A stretch of 64,000 nt of DNA from Haliscomenobacter hydrossis DSM 1100 (GCF_000212735.1 NC_015510.1:2754315-2818314), one strand, 5' to 3'; positions 7,742 to 17,259 are shown, numbered from the stretch's first letter. The notes: a model not told the origin generated them from the sequence alone. Numbers and translations are program-made.

Positions 7742-9550
7742 TTATTCAACTTCCTTATCAAAATATGCCTTAACCACTTTGGCCTTGGCCATACCCAGCA
7801 CTTCGATTAGCTCTGAAGCCAGCGCTTCGCGTATTTTTCTGACCGAACCAAAATGGGTCAATAACTTCTGTGCCGTTTTTTCACCAATCCCGGGGATGTT
7901 GTTCAGTTCGGTATCAATGAAATTTTTGGAGCGCTGATCACGGTGGAAGGTAATGGCAAAACGGTGCGCTTCGTTGCGTGCCTGCTGGATCAGTTTGAGC
8001 GATTCCGATTTTTTGTTGATGTACAATGGCACGGAGTCTCCAGGAAAAAAAATCTCCTCCAGGCGTTTGGCAATGCCGATGATGGTCATTTTACCCGCCA
8101 GGCCCAATTCAACGATGCTTTCCATGGCTGCACTCAATTGCCCTTTACCTCCATCGATGATCACCAATTGGGGCAGCGGCTGATTTTCATCCAACAAACG
8201 ACGGTAACGGCGGAACACGACTTCTTTCATGGTATCAAAATCGTTCGGACCGATGACCGTTTTGACTTTAAAATGGCGATAGTCCTGTTTTGAAGGTTTG
8301 GCATTTTTAAATACTACACAAGAAGAAACCGGGTTGCTGCCCTGAATATTGGAGTTGTCAAAACACTCAATGTGCATCGGCACCGCACTCATCTGCAAAT
8401 CAGCCTGGAGGGTGCGCAGGATGCGTTCGGCGGGCGACTGGCGTTTGGTTTTGCTGGCATCGTCGCGTTTTTTCTGAGCGCGGTAATATTGTACGTTTTT
8501 GAGGGACAGTTCGAGCAGTTTGCGTTTTTCGCCAATTTTGGGTACCGTGGTGGTCAGGGTTTTATCCGTCATTTGCACTTCAAAAGGCAAAATCAGCTCC
8601 GGCGCAATGCTGTTGAAGCGATCGCGGATGAGGGGAATGGTGTAAGCCAAAAGATCAGCTTCTTCTTCCTCCAGGTTGACCACCAACTCCTGCGTGTGGG
8701 TATGGATGATCACGCCGTTGACCACCCGGAGGTAATTGATGTAGGCCTCTTTTTCGTCGCTGGCAATGGAAAATACGTCCACATCCCGAATGCTGGAACT
8801 CACCACCGTGCTTTTGGCCTGATAATCTTCAAAAGCGGTGAGTTTTTCCTTGATGGCCTGGGCTTTTTCAAATTCCATTTTTTCAGCATGGGCATTCATC
8901 AAACCTTTAAAATGCTGAATTACCGCGCCAAAATTGCCCTTGAGGATGTTTTTGATTTGTTCAATTTTAGCATTGTAGCTGGCCAGGTCTTCGAAGCCTT
9001 CACAAGGCCCCTGGCAATTTTTGATGTGGTATTCCAAACAGACTTTAAACTTGCCCGCCGCGATGTTTTCTGGCGCCAGATTGAGCTGGCAGGTACGCAA
9101 GGGAAAGAGTTGCCGCAGCAATTCCCAAATGATTTGAGTGCGTACTTTTGACGTATAGGGCCCAAAGTAGATAGAGCCGTCGCGAATGACCCGTCGAGTA
9201 AAAAAAACGCGGGGGAAAGGCTCTTTTTTGATGCAGATGTAGGAATAAGTGCGATCGTCTTTGAGCATTACGTTGTAGCGCGGCTGGTATTCCTTGATCA
9301 GGGAGCTTTCCAGCAGGAGGGCATCGGTTTCGGTTTCTACAATCGTAAATTCAATACGTTCTGCATTTTTGACCATGAGTTGGGTACGGAAAAGCCGGTC
9401 TTTGCGCTCCCCAAAATAACTCGACAGTCGATTCTTCAGGTTTTTGGCCTTGCCTACGTACAAGATGGTATCATCTTCGTTGAGGAAGCGGTACACACCG
9501 GGATCTTTCGGGATGGTGTTGTAGATTTTATTGAAGTCGTCAGTGGTCAT
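7742..9550 (-). CDS. uvrC: Excinuclease ABC subunit C
   Basis: UvrC makes both incisions around a DNA lesion in nucleotide excision repair, acting with UvrA and UvrB in the cytoplasm. The 602 residues are of normal length. The N-terminal GIY-YIG nuclease reads DPGVYRFLNEDDTILYVGKA; the UVR motif that binds UvrB is near 205-240 (EKMEFEKAQAIKEKL); the C-terminal RNase H-like nuclease shows IECFDNSNIQGS and LVIIDGGKGQ; and the last 60 residues form tandem helix-hairpin-helix motifs (NNIPGIGEKTAQKLL). Its ATG overlaps the TAA of the upstream amidase gene by one base (TAATG), so translation is probably coupled. Confidence 0.97.
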   Translation of the reverse strand: MTTDDFNKIYNTIPKDPGVYRFLNEDDTILYVGKAKNLKNRLSSYFGERKDRLFRTQLMVKNAERIEFTIVETETDALLLESSLIKEYQPRYNVMLKDDRTYSYICIKKEPFPRVFFTRRVIRDGSIYFGPYTSKVRTQIIWELLRQLFPLRTCQLNLAPENIAAGKFKVCLEYHIKNCQGPCEGFEDLASYNAKIEQIKNILKGNFGAVIQHFKGLMNAHAEKMEFEKAQAIKEKLTAFEDYQAKSTVVSSSIRDVDVFSIASDEKEAYINYLRVVNGVIIHTHTQELVVNLEEEEADLLAYTIPLIRDRFNSIAPELILPFEVQMTDKTLTTTVPKIGEKRKLLELSLKNVQYYRAQKKRDDASKTKRQSPAERILRTLQADLQMSAVPMHIECFDNSNIQGSNPVSSCVVFKNAKPSKQDYRHFKVKTVIGPNDFDTMKEVVFRRYRRLLDENQPLPQLVIIDGGKGQLSAAMESIVELGLAGKMTIIGIAKRLEEIFFPGDSVPLYINKKSESLKLIQQARNEAHRFAITFHRDQRSKNFIDTELNNIPGIGEKTAQKLLTHFGSVRKIREALASELIEVLGMAKAKVVKAYFDKEVE

Positions 9551-10935
9551 TATTGCAAGATAATTTGTTTGGCACTCACCTTTCTCTCCTCATCCACTAC
9601 CCTCAATACATAAGTCCCTCTGGGCACATTTCCACACTGCACTTGCATGTTCAGCGCATCGAATTGGATGCCATTCACCCGCTGTCCCATGAGGTTGTAC
9701 AGCTCCAGTTGCATGATGCGCCCGCCGTTGCTCAGTTCCAGGCGAAAGGTCTGTTGTGCGGGATTGGGAATGATGTTGAGGGTATAACCCTGCTTATTCA
9801 GGTCATCCGTGCCCACGGTGAAGCTGCAAGCCTGAATGTTGCTGACGACTTTGGTGCGCACGGCGGCCAGTTTGCTGTATACATTTTCCCCCGGGCACAA
9901 CGTTGAGCAGCCGTCGCGGTGGCCGCAAACGTGGTTCAAATCCAGATTACTGCGGGCATGTACCGATTTCAGGAGCGGATCGATGTTCGAATTGCAGCTT
10001 TTCCAGGCCAAAAGATCGGCCAGTTTGTTCAGCATGGCATCAGTAGGCTGCACTTCTTCAAAGTTCCCTAGAAGGCACACCCCCATGGTACCGGTATTGG
10101 TGGCACAAAAATGGGCTCCAACCACGTTGTTCCCCCCACTGCGGCCTTCGTACAACACCCCATTGGGATCGATGAGGTAATTGTAGGCTACATCGCAATA
10201 TTCACGGGTATTGACGTGAAAATCCCAGATACTGAGTACCACCTGTGCCCAATTGGTAGCCGTGTTTACCCCCGCAGAATGGTGCACCACCAGGTGGGTA
10301 ACGGTAGCGTATCCGGGTGAAGCACAAGGACGCGGAGCACCCCAGGTCGTACGTGATACCATGCCGGGTAAGGGGCAAGGGCAGGAGCGCAACTCCGGTT
10401 TTAGTGGGCCCAAAGAGGCCGGATCTTTTTGGAGCATGGCGCCGTCTTGATTTTGCGGCAAAACGGGGTTGAACAAGTTGATGTTGACGCCTGCGGGTAG
10501 GCTATTCCCGGATGAATGGATCATTTTGATTTGTATGCTGCGCACTTTGGCATCCAGTTGGCGCATTTCGGTGGCTTCTACTGAGGATTCATCTTCTCCG
10601 TGCAGATCAAGGGGCAGTTTTTGCCAGGCACTCCATTTGCCACGTTTTTTCTCGCGGTATTCAAATTCCAGGTTATTGCTTCCCGCTGCCGATTTTGGCC
10701 AATTCAGGGCCAGCGTAAAAAAGTTTTCAACTTTGTCGTCAAACCTGATTTTGATCGGCTTTACAATTAAAACCGTCCGGTTTGTTTTTTCCAGCGCGGA
10801 GGTATTGCTCGAGCTTTGAATCTGCTCTGGGGTGATGGCAATCTTTTTGCGATTGGGTGTTGATTCATTTTGGGCAAAACTTAACACTGGCAAAAGCCCG
10901 AACAAACAAAGGGACAGGATGGTATTTTTTTTCAT
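9550..10935 (-). CDS. T9SS-exported N-acetylmuramoyl-L-alanine amidase (PGRP/amidase_2)
   Basis: A peptidoglycan amidase that cleaves the MurNAc-L-Ala bond. A signal peptide (MKKNTILSLCLFGLLPVLSFAQ) is followed by a ~170-residue beta-rich region, then the amidase_2/PGRP domain with the zinc ligands visible as His in VVHHSAGV, His in VCGHRDGC and Cys in STLCPGEN. The C-terminus (LNIIPNPAQQTFRLEL ... YVLRVVDEERKVSAKQIILQ) is a type A T9SS sorting domain, so the mature protein is predicted at the cell surface or secreted. It is the first gene of a two-gene unit with uvrC, an unusual partner. Confidence 0.92.
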   Translation of the reverse strand: MKKNTILSLCLFGLLPVLSFAQNESTPNRKKIAITPEQIQSSSNTSALEKTNRTVLIVKPIKIRFDDKVENFFTLALNWPKSAAGSNNLEFEYREKKRGKWSAWQKLPLDLHGEDESSVEATEMRQLDAKVRSIQIKMIHSSGNSLPAGVNINLFNPVLPQNQDGAMLQKDPASLGPLKPELRSCPCPLPGMVSRTTWGAPRPCASPGYATVTHLVVHHSAGVNTATNWAQVVLSIWDFHVNTREYCDVAYNYLIDPNGVLYEGRSGGNNVVGAHFCATNTGTMGVCLLGNFEEVQPTDAMLNKLADLLAWKSCNSNIDPLLKSVHARSNLDLNHVCGHRDGCSTLCPGENVYSKLAAVRTKVVSNIQACSFTVGTDDLNKQGYTLNIIPNPAQQTFRLELSNGGRIMQLELYNLMGQRVNGIQFDALNMQVQCGNVPRGTYVLRVVDEERKVSAKQIILQ

Positions 10936-10973
10936 ACTTTGGTCTTAGCTGATTAGGGAACGAGAAAAGAACG

Positions 10974-12056
10974 CTAAAGATAAAACGTATTCAAATAATC
11001 CTTCAGTTTATTCAATTGCCGTTTGTCGCCCAAAACGATAAAACTGGTTTGGGGCGACAATACTGTATCCGGGCCAGGGTTGATGTGATAATAGCCCACC
11101 GCGTCACGAAAACCAATGATGTTAGCACCCGTGTTTAGTCTGATGTGTAGCTCGCCCAGTTTAAGTCCCTGGCAACTGGCAGGTACATTTTCATACGCCA
11201 ATTCTTCAAAACCAATGTCAGAACTATGCTCATTGGTGATGAAGGAAAAAAACTCAACTGCGCCGGGTTTGGAGACCAGAGTGGCCATGTAAAAACCCCC
11301 GATTTGTTCGGGCATGACCACGTGATTGGCGCCCGCCAGGGCAAGTTTTTTTTGTGATTTCGGGTCTTTGGCCCTGCTGATGATGTCCAGCTGAGGATTG
11401 AGCTGGCGTGCCGTCAGTACGATGAATACATTGTCGGAATCCTCCGGCAATGCCGCAATCAAGGAACGAGCCCGGCCAACCCCCGCAGCAACCAGGGCCT
11501 CATCGTGCGTGGCATCGTCCTGAATGTACAAGATATCGGATTCAGAACCCTGAATGGATTCAATCCGTTCGGGGTTGATGTCAATGACTACAAAGGGAAT
11601 CTTGTGTTGTAAAAAATGTTTGGTGATCTCTCGACCGTATTTACCAAAACCACAAACGATGACGTGATTTGATAAACTTTCAATGGAGTTTTTGACGTGA
11701 TTGAGGTGCATGGTTTTAAAAATTTCACCTTGAATGATGTAGTAGGAAAACACCGATAAGATGTAGGCAAAAACGCCGATGTTGAACAAAATATAAAAAG
11801 AAACAAAGATTTTCCCCTGATCGTCCAAACGTTTGACCTCGGTAAACCCCACCGTAGATATGGTAATCACCGTTTGATAAAAGGCATCGATGAATTCGAA
11901 TTGTTCCAACCACATGAACCCTGCAATCCCTACCAACAGATCGATGAAGAAAATTGCCACCGCAAGGTTCACATCGAGAATGGTGCCCGGGATGAGCTGG
12001 GACTTCCAGGTCGTCCACTTTCGTGATTTTTCGATAATGGTATGTACCAAGGGCAT
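10974..12056 (-). CDS. Potassium channel protein with RCK (TrkA-N/TrkA-C) domains
   Basis: A two-helix ion channel subunit fused to a cytoplasmic ligand-gated RCK module, about 360 residues. TM1 is around VNLAVAIFFIDLLVGIAGFMW. The pore loop carries TVGFTEV in place of the canonical TVGYG, and TM2 is FVSFYILFNIGVFAYILSVF. The RCK N-domain has the Rossmann motif VIVCGFGKYGREI, and a TrkA-C domain follows (GLKLGELHIRLNTGANIIGF). I chose ATG 12056; a longer frame up to 12188 would run into the start codon of the divergent gene and its extra residues have no channel character. Likely a homotetramer in the inner membrane. Confidence 0.88.
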   Translation of the reverse strand: MPLVHTIIEKSRKWTTWKSQLIPGTILDVNLAVAIFFIDLLVGIAGFMWLEQFEFIDAFYQTVITISTVGFTEVKRLDDQGKIFVSFYILFNIGVFAYILSVFSYYIIQGEIFKTMHLNHVKNSIESLSNHVIVCGFGKYGREITKHFLQHKIPFVVIDINPERIESIQGSESDILYIQDDATHDEALVAAGVGRARSLIAALPEDSDNVFIVLTARQLNPQLDIISRAKDPKSQKKLALAGANHVVMPEQIGGFYMATLVSKPGAVEFFSFITNEHSSDIGFEELAYENVPASCQGLKLGELHIRLNTGANIIGFRDAVGYYHINPGPDTVLSPQTSFIVLGDKRQLNKLKDYLNTFYL

Positions 12057-12187
12057 ACGTTCGTTTGGGTTGTACCGTAATTTACTAATTTGCCGACACA
12101 ATAGCGCTAAAAAGTTCGGGATTATTTTGTAGTCTTGATCAGGTTCTTGAAATTGGAACTGTTTAATTCCTGAGTAATATAACATCA

Positions 12188-13279
12188 ATGAAGCAACTAT
12201 CTAACCTATTTTTATTTGTGGCCTTTTTGCCACTGTGTGCGTTGGCGCAACAAACCATGGATTTTGAAAAATACGATCCACCATCATCCCTGGTTGTACC
12301 CGAGCACAAAATCACCCGTTCCAAATTCCCTTTTCTGGATGTACACAGCCACCACTGGAACATGGCAACCCAAGACCTCACCATACTGGCCCGAGAGATG
12401 GATTCACTCAATATGGGGATTTGTATGAACCTGAGTGGACGGGGCGGAGCTGCCCTGAAAGCCATTACGGATAACGTCAAAAAATATGGCCTGGAGCACC
12501 GTATTGCTGTATTTACCAACCTTAGTTTCAAAGGTATCGACGAGCCGGATTGGACCAGCAACGCGGTCAAACAAATCGAATTTGACGTGAAAAATGGTGC
12601 AAAAGGCCTGAAAATCTTCAAAAGCCTGGGCTTATCAGAAAAGGACGCCCAAGGCAATTACATCCACATCGACGATCCGCGCATCGATCCCGTTTGGGCC
12701 AAATGTGGGGAATTGGGCATCCCCGTGCTCATCCACACCGCCGACCCCAAGCAATTTTGGGAGCCTGTAGATGAAAACAACGAGCGCTGGCTGGAGCTCA
12801 AACTCAATCCGGGGCGCAAGCGCACGGATACCACTCCGGCCCCCTTTGACACCCTCATCAAGCAGCAGCACCACATTTTTAAAAAGCACCCCAAAACCAC
12901 GTTCATCAACGCCCACTTTGGCTGGTACGCCAACGACCTGACCAAACTGGGTCAGCTCATGGACATGTATCCCAACATGTACGTGGAGTGTGGAGCCATC
13001 ATTGCTGAACTGGGACGCCAACCTCGGGCTTCGGCGGCTTTTTTTGAAAAATACCAGAATCGGGTGTTATTCGGCAAAGACGCGTACCATCCCGAGGAAT
13101 ACCCTACCTATTTCCGGGTATTGGAAACGGCTGATGAGTACTTCCCTTATCACAAGCGCTATCATGCTTTCTGGCGCATGTACGGGATGGCACTGCCCGA
13201 CAAAATTCTGAAAAAAGTATATTACGAGAACGCGCTGCGGATCATTCCGGGCTTGTCGCGGAAGGCGTTTGAAAAATAG
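12188..13279 (+). CDS. Secreted amidohydrolase-2-type metal-dependent hydrolase
   Basis: A 363-residue TIM-barrel protein with a signal peptide (MKQLSNLFLFVAFLPLCALAQ). FPFLDVHSHHWNM supplies the first metal-binding HxH; VLIHTADPKQFWEP and FINAHFGWYAND give later histidines; VLFGKDAYHPEEYPTYFRVLE contains the terminal Asp. This order fits the amidohydrolase_2 (PF04909-like) family of decarboxylases and hydrolases. The substrate is unknown. It is divergent from the K+ channel gene and is followed within about 6 bases by a long hairpin. Confidence 0.82.
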   Translation: MKQLSNLFLFVAFLPLCALAQQTMDFEKYDPPSSLVVPEHKITRSKFPFLDVHSHHWNMATQDLTILAREMDSLNMGICMNLSGRGGAALKAITDNVKKYGLEHRIAVFTNLSFKGIDEPDWTSNAVKQIEFDVKNGAKGLKIFKSLGLSEKDAQGNYIHIDDPRIDPVWAKCGELGIPVLIHTADPKQFWEPVDENNERWLELKLNPGRKRTDTTPAPFDTLIKQQHHIFKKHPKTTFINAHFGWYANDLTKLGQLMDMYPNMYVECGAIIAELGRQPRASAAFFEKYQNRVLFGKDAYHPEEYPTYFRVLETADEYFPYHKRYHAFWRMYGMALPDKILKKVYYENALRIIPGLSRKAFEK

Positions 13280-13282
13280 GGT

Positions 13283-13424
13283 TTAGGGGGGTTCGAAGTT
13301 CGGGGGTTCGAGGGTTCGGGGGTTCCCCCACGGTCGCCGAGCGGAGTCGAGGTGCCCGTGGGGAACCCCCGAACCTTCGAACTCACGAACCTTCGAACCC
13401 CCGAACCCCCGAACCCCCGAACCC
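13283..13424. repeat. Intergenic hairpin, GGGGTTCG-type arms with a 24-base GC-rich loop module
   Basis: The longest member of the GTTCGGGG family. The left arm (about 13283-13330) and right arm (about 13356-13424) are arrays of 7-9 base units (GGGGTTCG and variants) in opposite orientation, with some register slippage. The loop at 13332-13355 is nearly identical in reverse complement to the loop of the hairpin at 47502-47525 (22 of 24 bases), although those arms are different. The right arm ends at the base before the TonB stop codon, and the left arm begins about 6 bases after the amidohydrolase stop, so it fills the whole convergent gap. Confidence 0.88.
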
Positions 13425-14327
13425 TTACTCCAGATGAAACTTCACCGGCAAGTTCATCTGCACTTTCACCGGTACACCCCGTTGTTTGCCGGGAAGCCAT
13501 TCGGGCATGGAACGCACTACTCTGAGGGCTTCCTCACCACAACCACCACCGATGTCTTTGAGGATATGGGGGTTAGAAATTTGTCCTTTTTCATTCACCA
13601 GAAATTGAATCACCACCGTACCCTGGATGCCATTTTCTTTGGCGATGTCGGGATACCTTATCTCGCGCGACAGGAACTGAATTAAGCTCCCTCGAAAAGC
13701 GGGCATTTGTTCCACGACGATAAAAAAGTCGGGCTGTTTGACTTGCTTTTTTTCTTCCTCTATCACCGCTGGAGGCGCTTCAATTTCAATGGGTTCTTCA
13801 GGAAGGTAATCCACTCCATTGGGGTCACCAGCCGTCGTAACCGTGCCAGGGTTTTTGTTGAGTAAATCTTCCTGCGTGGGCGGTTCGTATTCTTCCACCT
13901 GTTCATCCTCGTCTACCACTTTGGGGGTTAGAAATACAATGGTTGGCCGGGCAGGTGGCGGTGGCGCAACCACTGGAGGTGGCGGGGTAACTGGTTCTTC
14001 TTTAGCAGGCGGTGGCGTAATCTCTGGTAGCTCATAAACAGTCATCAAAGTCATTTTTTCTCGCAGGGCATTGGCCAGTAGCGTGCCACCATACAACAAT
14101 CCGATCAAGGCCAGCGAGAGTAAGCCACCCCACATCATGTGGCGCGGATATTGTTGGCGAAGCTGGTAAGCGCCGTATTCCTGATTGCGGTAACGAAATA
14201 CTTCCAGTAACCAGGAAAGCTGAAACAGCGGGCTAGCACCAGGAAGCGCTGCGGCAATGGGGGTTGCGCCCAATTTTTTTCCATCCTGATTCCCCTGCAT
14301 GGGGTCAGTTGCTTGACGATTTGCCAT
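13425..14327 (-). CDS. TonB family energy transducer
   Basis: TonB transmits proton-motive energy from the ExbBD complex to outer-membrane receptors such as the SusC protein and the receptor at 49.9 kb. The 300 residues show an N-terminal cytoplasmic tail, a membrane anchor (about 66-88, MMWGGLLSLALIGLLYGGTLLAN), a Pro/Glu-rich periplasmic spacer (PPPAKEEPVTPPPPVVAPPP) and the C-terminal TonB domain (about 210-300) with IRYPDIAKENGIQGTVVIQF and MPEWLPGKQRGVPVKVQMNL. A YRNQEYGAYQLRQQYP block before the anchor is typical of Bacteroidota TonB. No exbB/exbD is in this window. Confidence 0.93.
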   Translation of the reverse strand: MANRQATDPMQGNQDGKKLGATPIAAALPGASPLFQLSWLLEVFRYRNQEYGAYQLRQQYPRHMMWGGLLSLALIGLLYGGTLLANALREKMTLMTVYELPEITPPPAKEEPVTPPPPVVAPPPPARPTIVFLTPKVVDEDEQVEEYEPPTQEDLLNKNPGTVTTAGDPNGVDYLPEEPIEIEAPPAVIEEEKKQVKQPDFFIVVEQMPAFRGSLIQFLSREIRYPDIAKENGIQGTVVIQFLVNEKGQISNPHILKDIGGGCGEEALRVVRSMPEWLPGKQRGVPVKVQMNLPVKFHLE

Positions 14328-14359
14328 CTTGTTTTGATTTTGGCAAAAATCCTCCCAGG

Positions 14360-14386
14360 ATTGCTTCGGGGCGCCTCCGAAGCAAT
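14360..14386. promoter_or_regulatory. Short perfect hairpin upstream of tonB
   Basis: ATTGCTTCGG at 14360-14369 pairs perfectly with CCGAAGCAAT at 14377-14386 across a 7-base loop, 32 bases before the tonB start codon on the - strand. It could be a leader-mRNA structure or part of a terminator for upstream transcription; there is no T run on either side. Confidence 0.5.
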
Positions 14387-14490
14387 TACCTGAGTGGCTA
14401 ATTGGCTTTGTTGTGGAAAAAGATGTTGAATTAAAATCTAATCAGGTAGATGCAGAGGAAGGGGAAAATGGTGGGCGGAAGAGGAAAAAA

Positions 14491-14576
14491 AGTGACGAAT
14501 GGTTCGAATGACGAGTGACGAATGAGATCATGCGCTGGCGATTATTCGTCACTCGTCATTCGAATAATTCGTCATT
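14491..14576. repeat. Intergenic hairpin, ATGACGAGTGACGA-type arms
   Basis: Bases 14491-14523 and 14544-14576 are inverted copies (33 bases, a few mismatches) separated by 20 bases. The arms contain the unit GTGACGAAT/ATGACGAGT repeated. The right arm overlaps the stop codon of the fucosidase gene (TGA at 14572-14574), as do several other hairpins of this window at other genes. Confidence 0.85.
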
Positions 14577-15924
14577 CCCTACTAGAGGCTTTATACACCC
14601 CAAGCTCCGCAACTTGCGCCGGAGCCAGCGCACGCAGGACCGTCAGGCGCAATTTTGTGGTGGTTACTGGGTCAAAGCGCAAGAGGCGTTTGTAGCCTAC
14701 GGTGGTGAATTTCCGGATCAATTTCCAGGTAGTGCCATCCCAATACTCCAGTTGAGCCTCGGCGATGCGCTGGCCTTCGGCAATGTTTTCCTGGAGCATA
14801 AAGCGATCGAAAGTCGCAGATTTGGGTAGTTTGATTTCCAGTGGGCTGTTTTCTGGCGCAGCAATCCAGGTTTCCAGTTTTTGGTCGACCAGTTTTTTAT
14901 TTTTCCCCGATTTGGCCAGATTGGTTTTGAACGTTTCGTTCAGAATGCTGCGGTACTCCACGATGGACGCTACATCCTGGGGGCAAAGCAGGCCCTCACG
15001 ATTGGGGGGTACATTGAGCAACAATAAGCTGTTGCGCCCAACGGACTGGTAATAGAGGTTGACCAAATTTTGTGGAGAACGTACTTTATCGTCTTCTTTA
15101 GGATGGTAAAACCAGCCTGGACGGATAGAAACGTCGGTTTCGGCAGGAATCCATTCCGTGCCTTGTTCATCTCCAGTATTCAAATATTTGGAATCGGCGA
15201 CGCCTGGTGCCATGCCCAGTGTTATGATTGGCGACCAGCAGGTCTCACCCGCATTGCCCGACTCATTGCCCACCCAACGCACGCCGGGGCCTACGTCCGA
15301 AAAACATACGGCCTGGGGCTGGTACTGTTTTACCAAATCCCAATACCCTTTGAAGTCGTATTGCATGTCTTTGGCATTTGGCCCACGGGCACCGTCAAAC
15401 CACACTTCGTGAACTATGCCGTAATTGGTCAGCAACTCTTTCAACTGGCTTTTGTAAAAATCGTTGTATTGATCGGTGCCATAACTTTTTTCATGCTGGT
15501 CCCAGGGAGAGAGGTAAAAACCGAATTTTAAGCCAAATTCCCGGCAGGCATCGGCTACGTCCTTGACCACGTCGCCTTGCCCATTTTTCCAGGGGCTACT
15601 TTTTACGGAGTGATCGGTATATTTGGAAGGCCAAAGGCAAAAGCCATCGTGGTGCTTGGCGGTAATGATGCACATTTTGAAGCCCCCTTCTTTGAGGGCA
15701 GCTACCCATTGGCGGGCATCCAATTTGACGGGATTAAAAATACTCGGGCTTTCGGTGCCGTCGCCCCATTCCTTATCAGTGAAGGTATTGACCGTGAAGT
15801 GCAGAAAAGCGGTAGTTTCCAGTTTTTGCCAGGCGAGCTGGGCGGCGCTGGGTTTGGGCAGATTTTGGGCGAATAGGTTGCTGCAACCTAGACAAAAGGT
15901 GAGAAAAAGAACGATGCGCATCAT
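14572..15924 (-). CDS. Secreted alpha-L-fucosidase (GH29)
   Basis: A retaining exo-glycosidase that releases L-fucose from glycans, probably in the periplasm. The start is placed at ATG 15924 (or the adjacent ATG 15921); codons upstream to 15966 encode a poor hydrophobic stretch, whereas MMRIVLFLTFCLGCSNLFAQ is a good signal peptide. GH29 hallmarks: LHFTVNTFTDKEWGDG near the mature N-terminus, CIITAKHHDGFCLWPSKYTDHSV, and the nucleophile Asp in HEVWFDGARG (about residue 177 from this start). A ~100-residue beta-sandwich (FDRFMLQENIAEGQRI ... APAQVAELGVY) closes the protein and resembles a discoidin/F5-8C-like module. Confidence 0.93.
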   Translation of the reverse strand: MMRIVLFLTFCLGCSNLFAQNLPKPSAAQLAWQKLETTAFLHFTVNTFTDKEWGDGTESPSIFNPVKLDARQWVAALKEGGFKMCIITAKHHDGFCLWPSKYTDHSVKSSPWKNGQGDVVKDVADACREFGLKFGFYLSPWDQHEKSYGTDQYNDFYKSQLKELLTNYGIVHEVWFDGARGPNAKDMQYDFKGYWDLVKQYQPQAVCFSDVGPGVRWVGNESGNAGETCWSPIITLGMAPGVADSKYLNTGDEQGTEWIPAETDVSIRPGWFYHPKEDDKVRSPQNLVNLYYQSVGRNSLLLLNVPPNREGLLCPQDVASIVEYRSILNETFKTNLAKSGKNKKLVDQKLETWIAAPENSPLEIKLPKSATFDRFMLQENIAEGQRIAEAQLEYWDGTTWKLIRKFTTVGYKRLLRFDPVTTTKLRLTVLRALAPAQVAELGVYKASSRE

Positions 15925-15984
15925 GATGATTGTTTTGAACACAAAGAAAACACAAAACAAAAACAAAGCACTTTTTCTCGTTCC

Positions 15985-17259
15985 TTATTTGCCTCCCAAC
16001 ATATAACGCCACGCTGGCCGTACCAAAACCTTCTTACCCCCCACCTGCACATCCTCCGTTTGATCCCTGGTCAAAATATACCCCTCTGGCAAATCGAGGA
16101 ATTCCAATGCAGCGATCATCCCTTTGATCTCGCGCTCCCGGGTACCCGGTTGCGCCATATTCAAACAAACATTGATGGCTTGGCCATTTTCCCAATAAAA
16201 ATCAAGCTCCTGTTTGTCCATCCAATAATGGGGTGAAAAGCCTTGCCTCCGAAGGTGCAAGAATACGGCGTTTTCCAGAACCCGGCCAGTATCTTCACCC
16301 ATGTTCAGGGCGTATTTAAAGGCAGGGTCTATGCCATAAAACTTGGTTGGGTTCACCGTTTGTACCCTTACCGAGCGATGCCAAATGTTGACTTTGAACA
16401 AAATAAACGCTTCTTCCAAATACGAAATGTACTCAAAAACCGTGTTTTTTGAAAGCTCGTAGCCCTGTGATTTAAGATCGTTGTAGATTTTGGTAATGCT
16501 GTTGGCTTGGGCAATGTTGGAAAGTGTGTACTTGAGCAAATATTTGAGTAAGGCTGGGTTTTTGATGGAAAAACGCTCGGTTAAATCTCGATAAAGCATC
16601 AAATCGAGGTATTCCTCAATGGTCCGTTTGTGTAGAGTTTCAGGTAAAAATACCAATTCTGGAAAGCCCCCTTGTACCAACCAACGATCGAACCAATGCA
16701 AGATGGTGGATTGCCCTTTGGAAGTTTCAGGATGCGCCTCAACCTGGTTGAAAGCCAAAAACTCACTTAGACTTAGCGGAAAAACTTCATAAACCAAAGT
16801 TCGTCCCCGCAGGGATGTCGCCAGCTCACGACTCAATAATTTTGATGAAGACCCGGTAAGGTAAATTCGGCAATTTTCAGTGTCGGACAATCGGCGCACA
16901 AATTTTTCCCAATTGGGCACTTCTTGCACCTCATCAAAAAAGAACCAGACTTTTTCTTCTCGGTTATTGGGGTACATTTCATAATAAGCTTCCAACATGG
17001 CATCCATATCCTCCAGGCGGAGAGGAAAGATGCGGTCGTCTTCAAAGTTCAGATAAACCAAAAGGTCCGGGCGGATGCTTTTGCGAAGGGTATTGATAAT
17101 GCTGTACAAAATATGCGTTTTGCCTGCCCGCCTAGGCCCGATTAGGGAAATGATCTTGGCTACATCGAGGGGCACTTCAATTTCCCTTGGAATGCTGCTC
17201 AAGATTGGTTTTTCAATAAAATCGGCGATTATTTTTTGGAAAGCGGGTTTCTTATTCAT
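15985..17259 (-). CDS. AAA ATPase with DUF4143 C-terminal domain
   Basis: A 424-residue P-loop ATPase of the AAA_14/DUF4143 type, common in bacteria and archaea but of unknown role. Walker A is GPRRAGKTH (41-49) and Walker B is KVWFFFDEVQEVPNW, followed by the sensor-like IYLTGSSSKLLS and the arginine motif LRGRTLVYEVFPLSLSEFL. The C-terminal half includes FKVNIWHRSVRVQTVNPTKFYGIDPAF and a nuclease-like fold pattern ending KQELDFYWENG, where D-x-Y resembles the degenerate PD-(D/E)xK site often seen in this family. It stands alone, divergent from the heme/HEAT lipoprotein gene. Confidence 0.88.
   Translation of the reverse strand: MNKKPAFQKIIADFIEKPILSSIPREIEVPLDVAKIISLIGPRRAGKTHILYSIINTLRKSIRPDLLVYLNFEDDRIFPLRLEDMDAMLEAYYEMYPNNREEKVWFFFDEVQEVPNWEKFVRRLSDTENCRIYLTGSSSKLLSRELATSLRGRTLVYEVFPLSLSEFLAFNQVEAHPETSKGQSTILHWFDRWLVQGGFPELVFLPETLHKRTIEEYLDLMLYRDLTERFSIKNPALLKYLLKYTLSNIAQANSITKIYNDLKSQGYELSKNTVFEYISYLEEAFILFKVNIWHRSVRVQTVNPTKFYGIDPAFKYALNMGEDTGRVLENAVFLHLRRQGFSPHYWMDKQELDFYWENGQAINVCLNMAQPGTREREIKGMIAALEFLDLPEGYILTRDQTEDVQVGGKKVLVRPAWRYMLGGK

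Noticed and set aside
8372-9151. 259-codon + strand frame inside uvrC
   Set aside because: Antisense to a clearly conserved gene, with a Phe/His-rich product typical of shadow frames.
12057-12188. N-terminal extension of the K+ channel up to 12188
   Set aside because: It would end at the start codon of the divergent gene, leaves no promoter space, and has no channel-like sequence; ATG 12056 is better.
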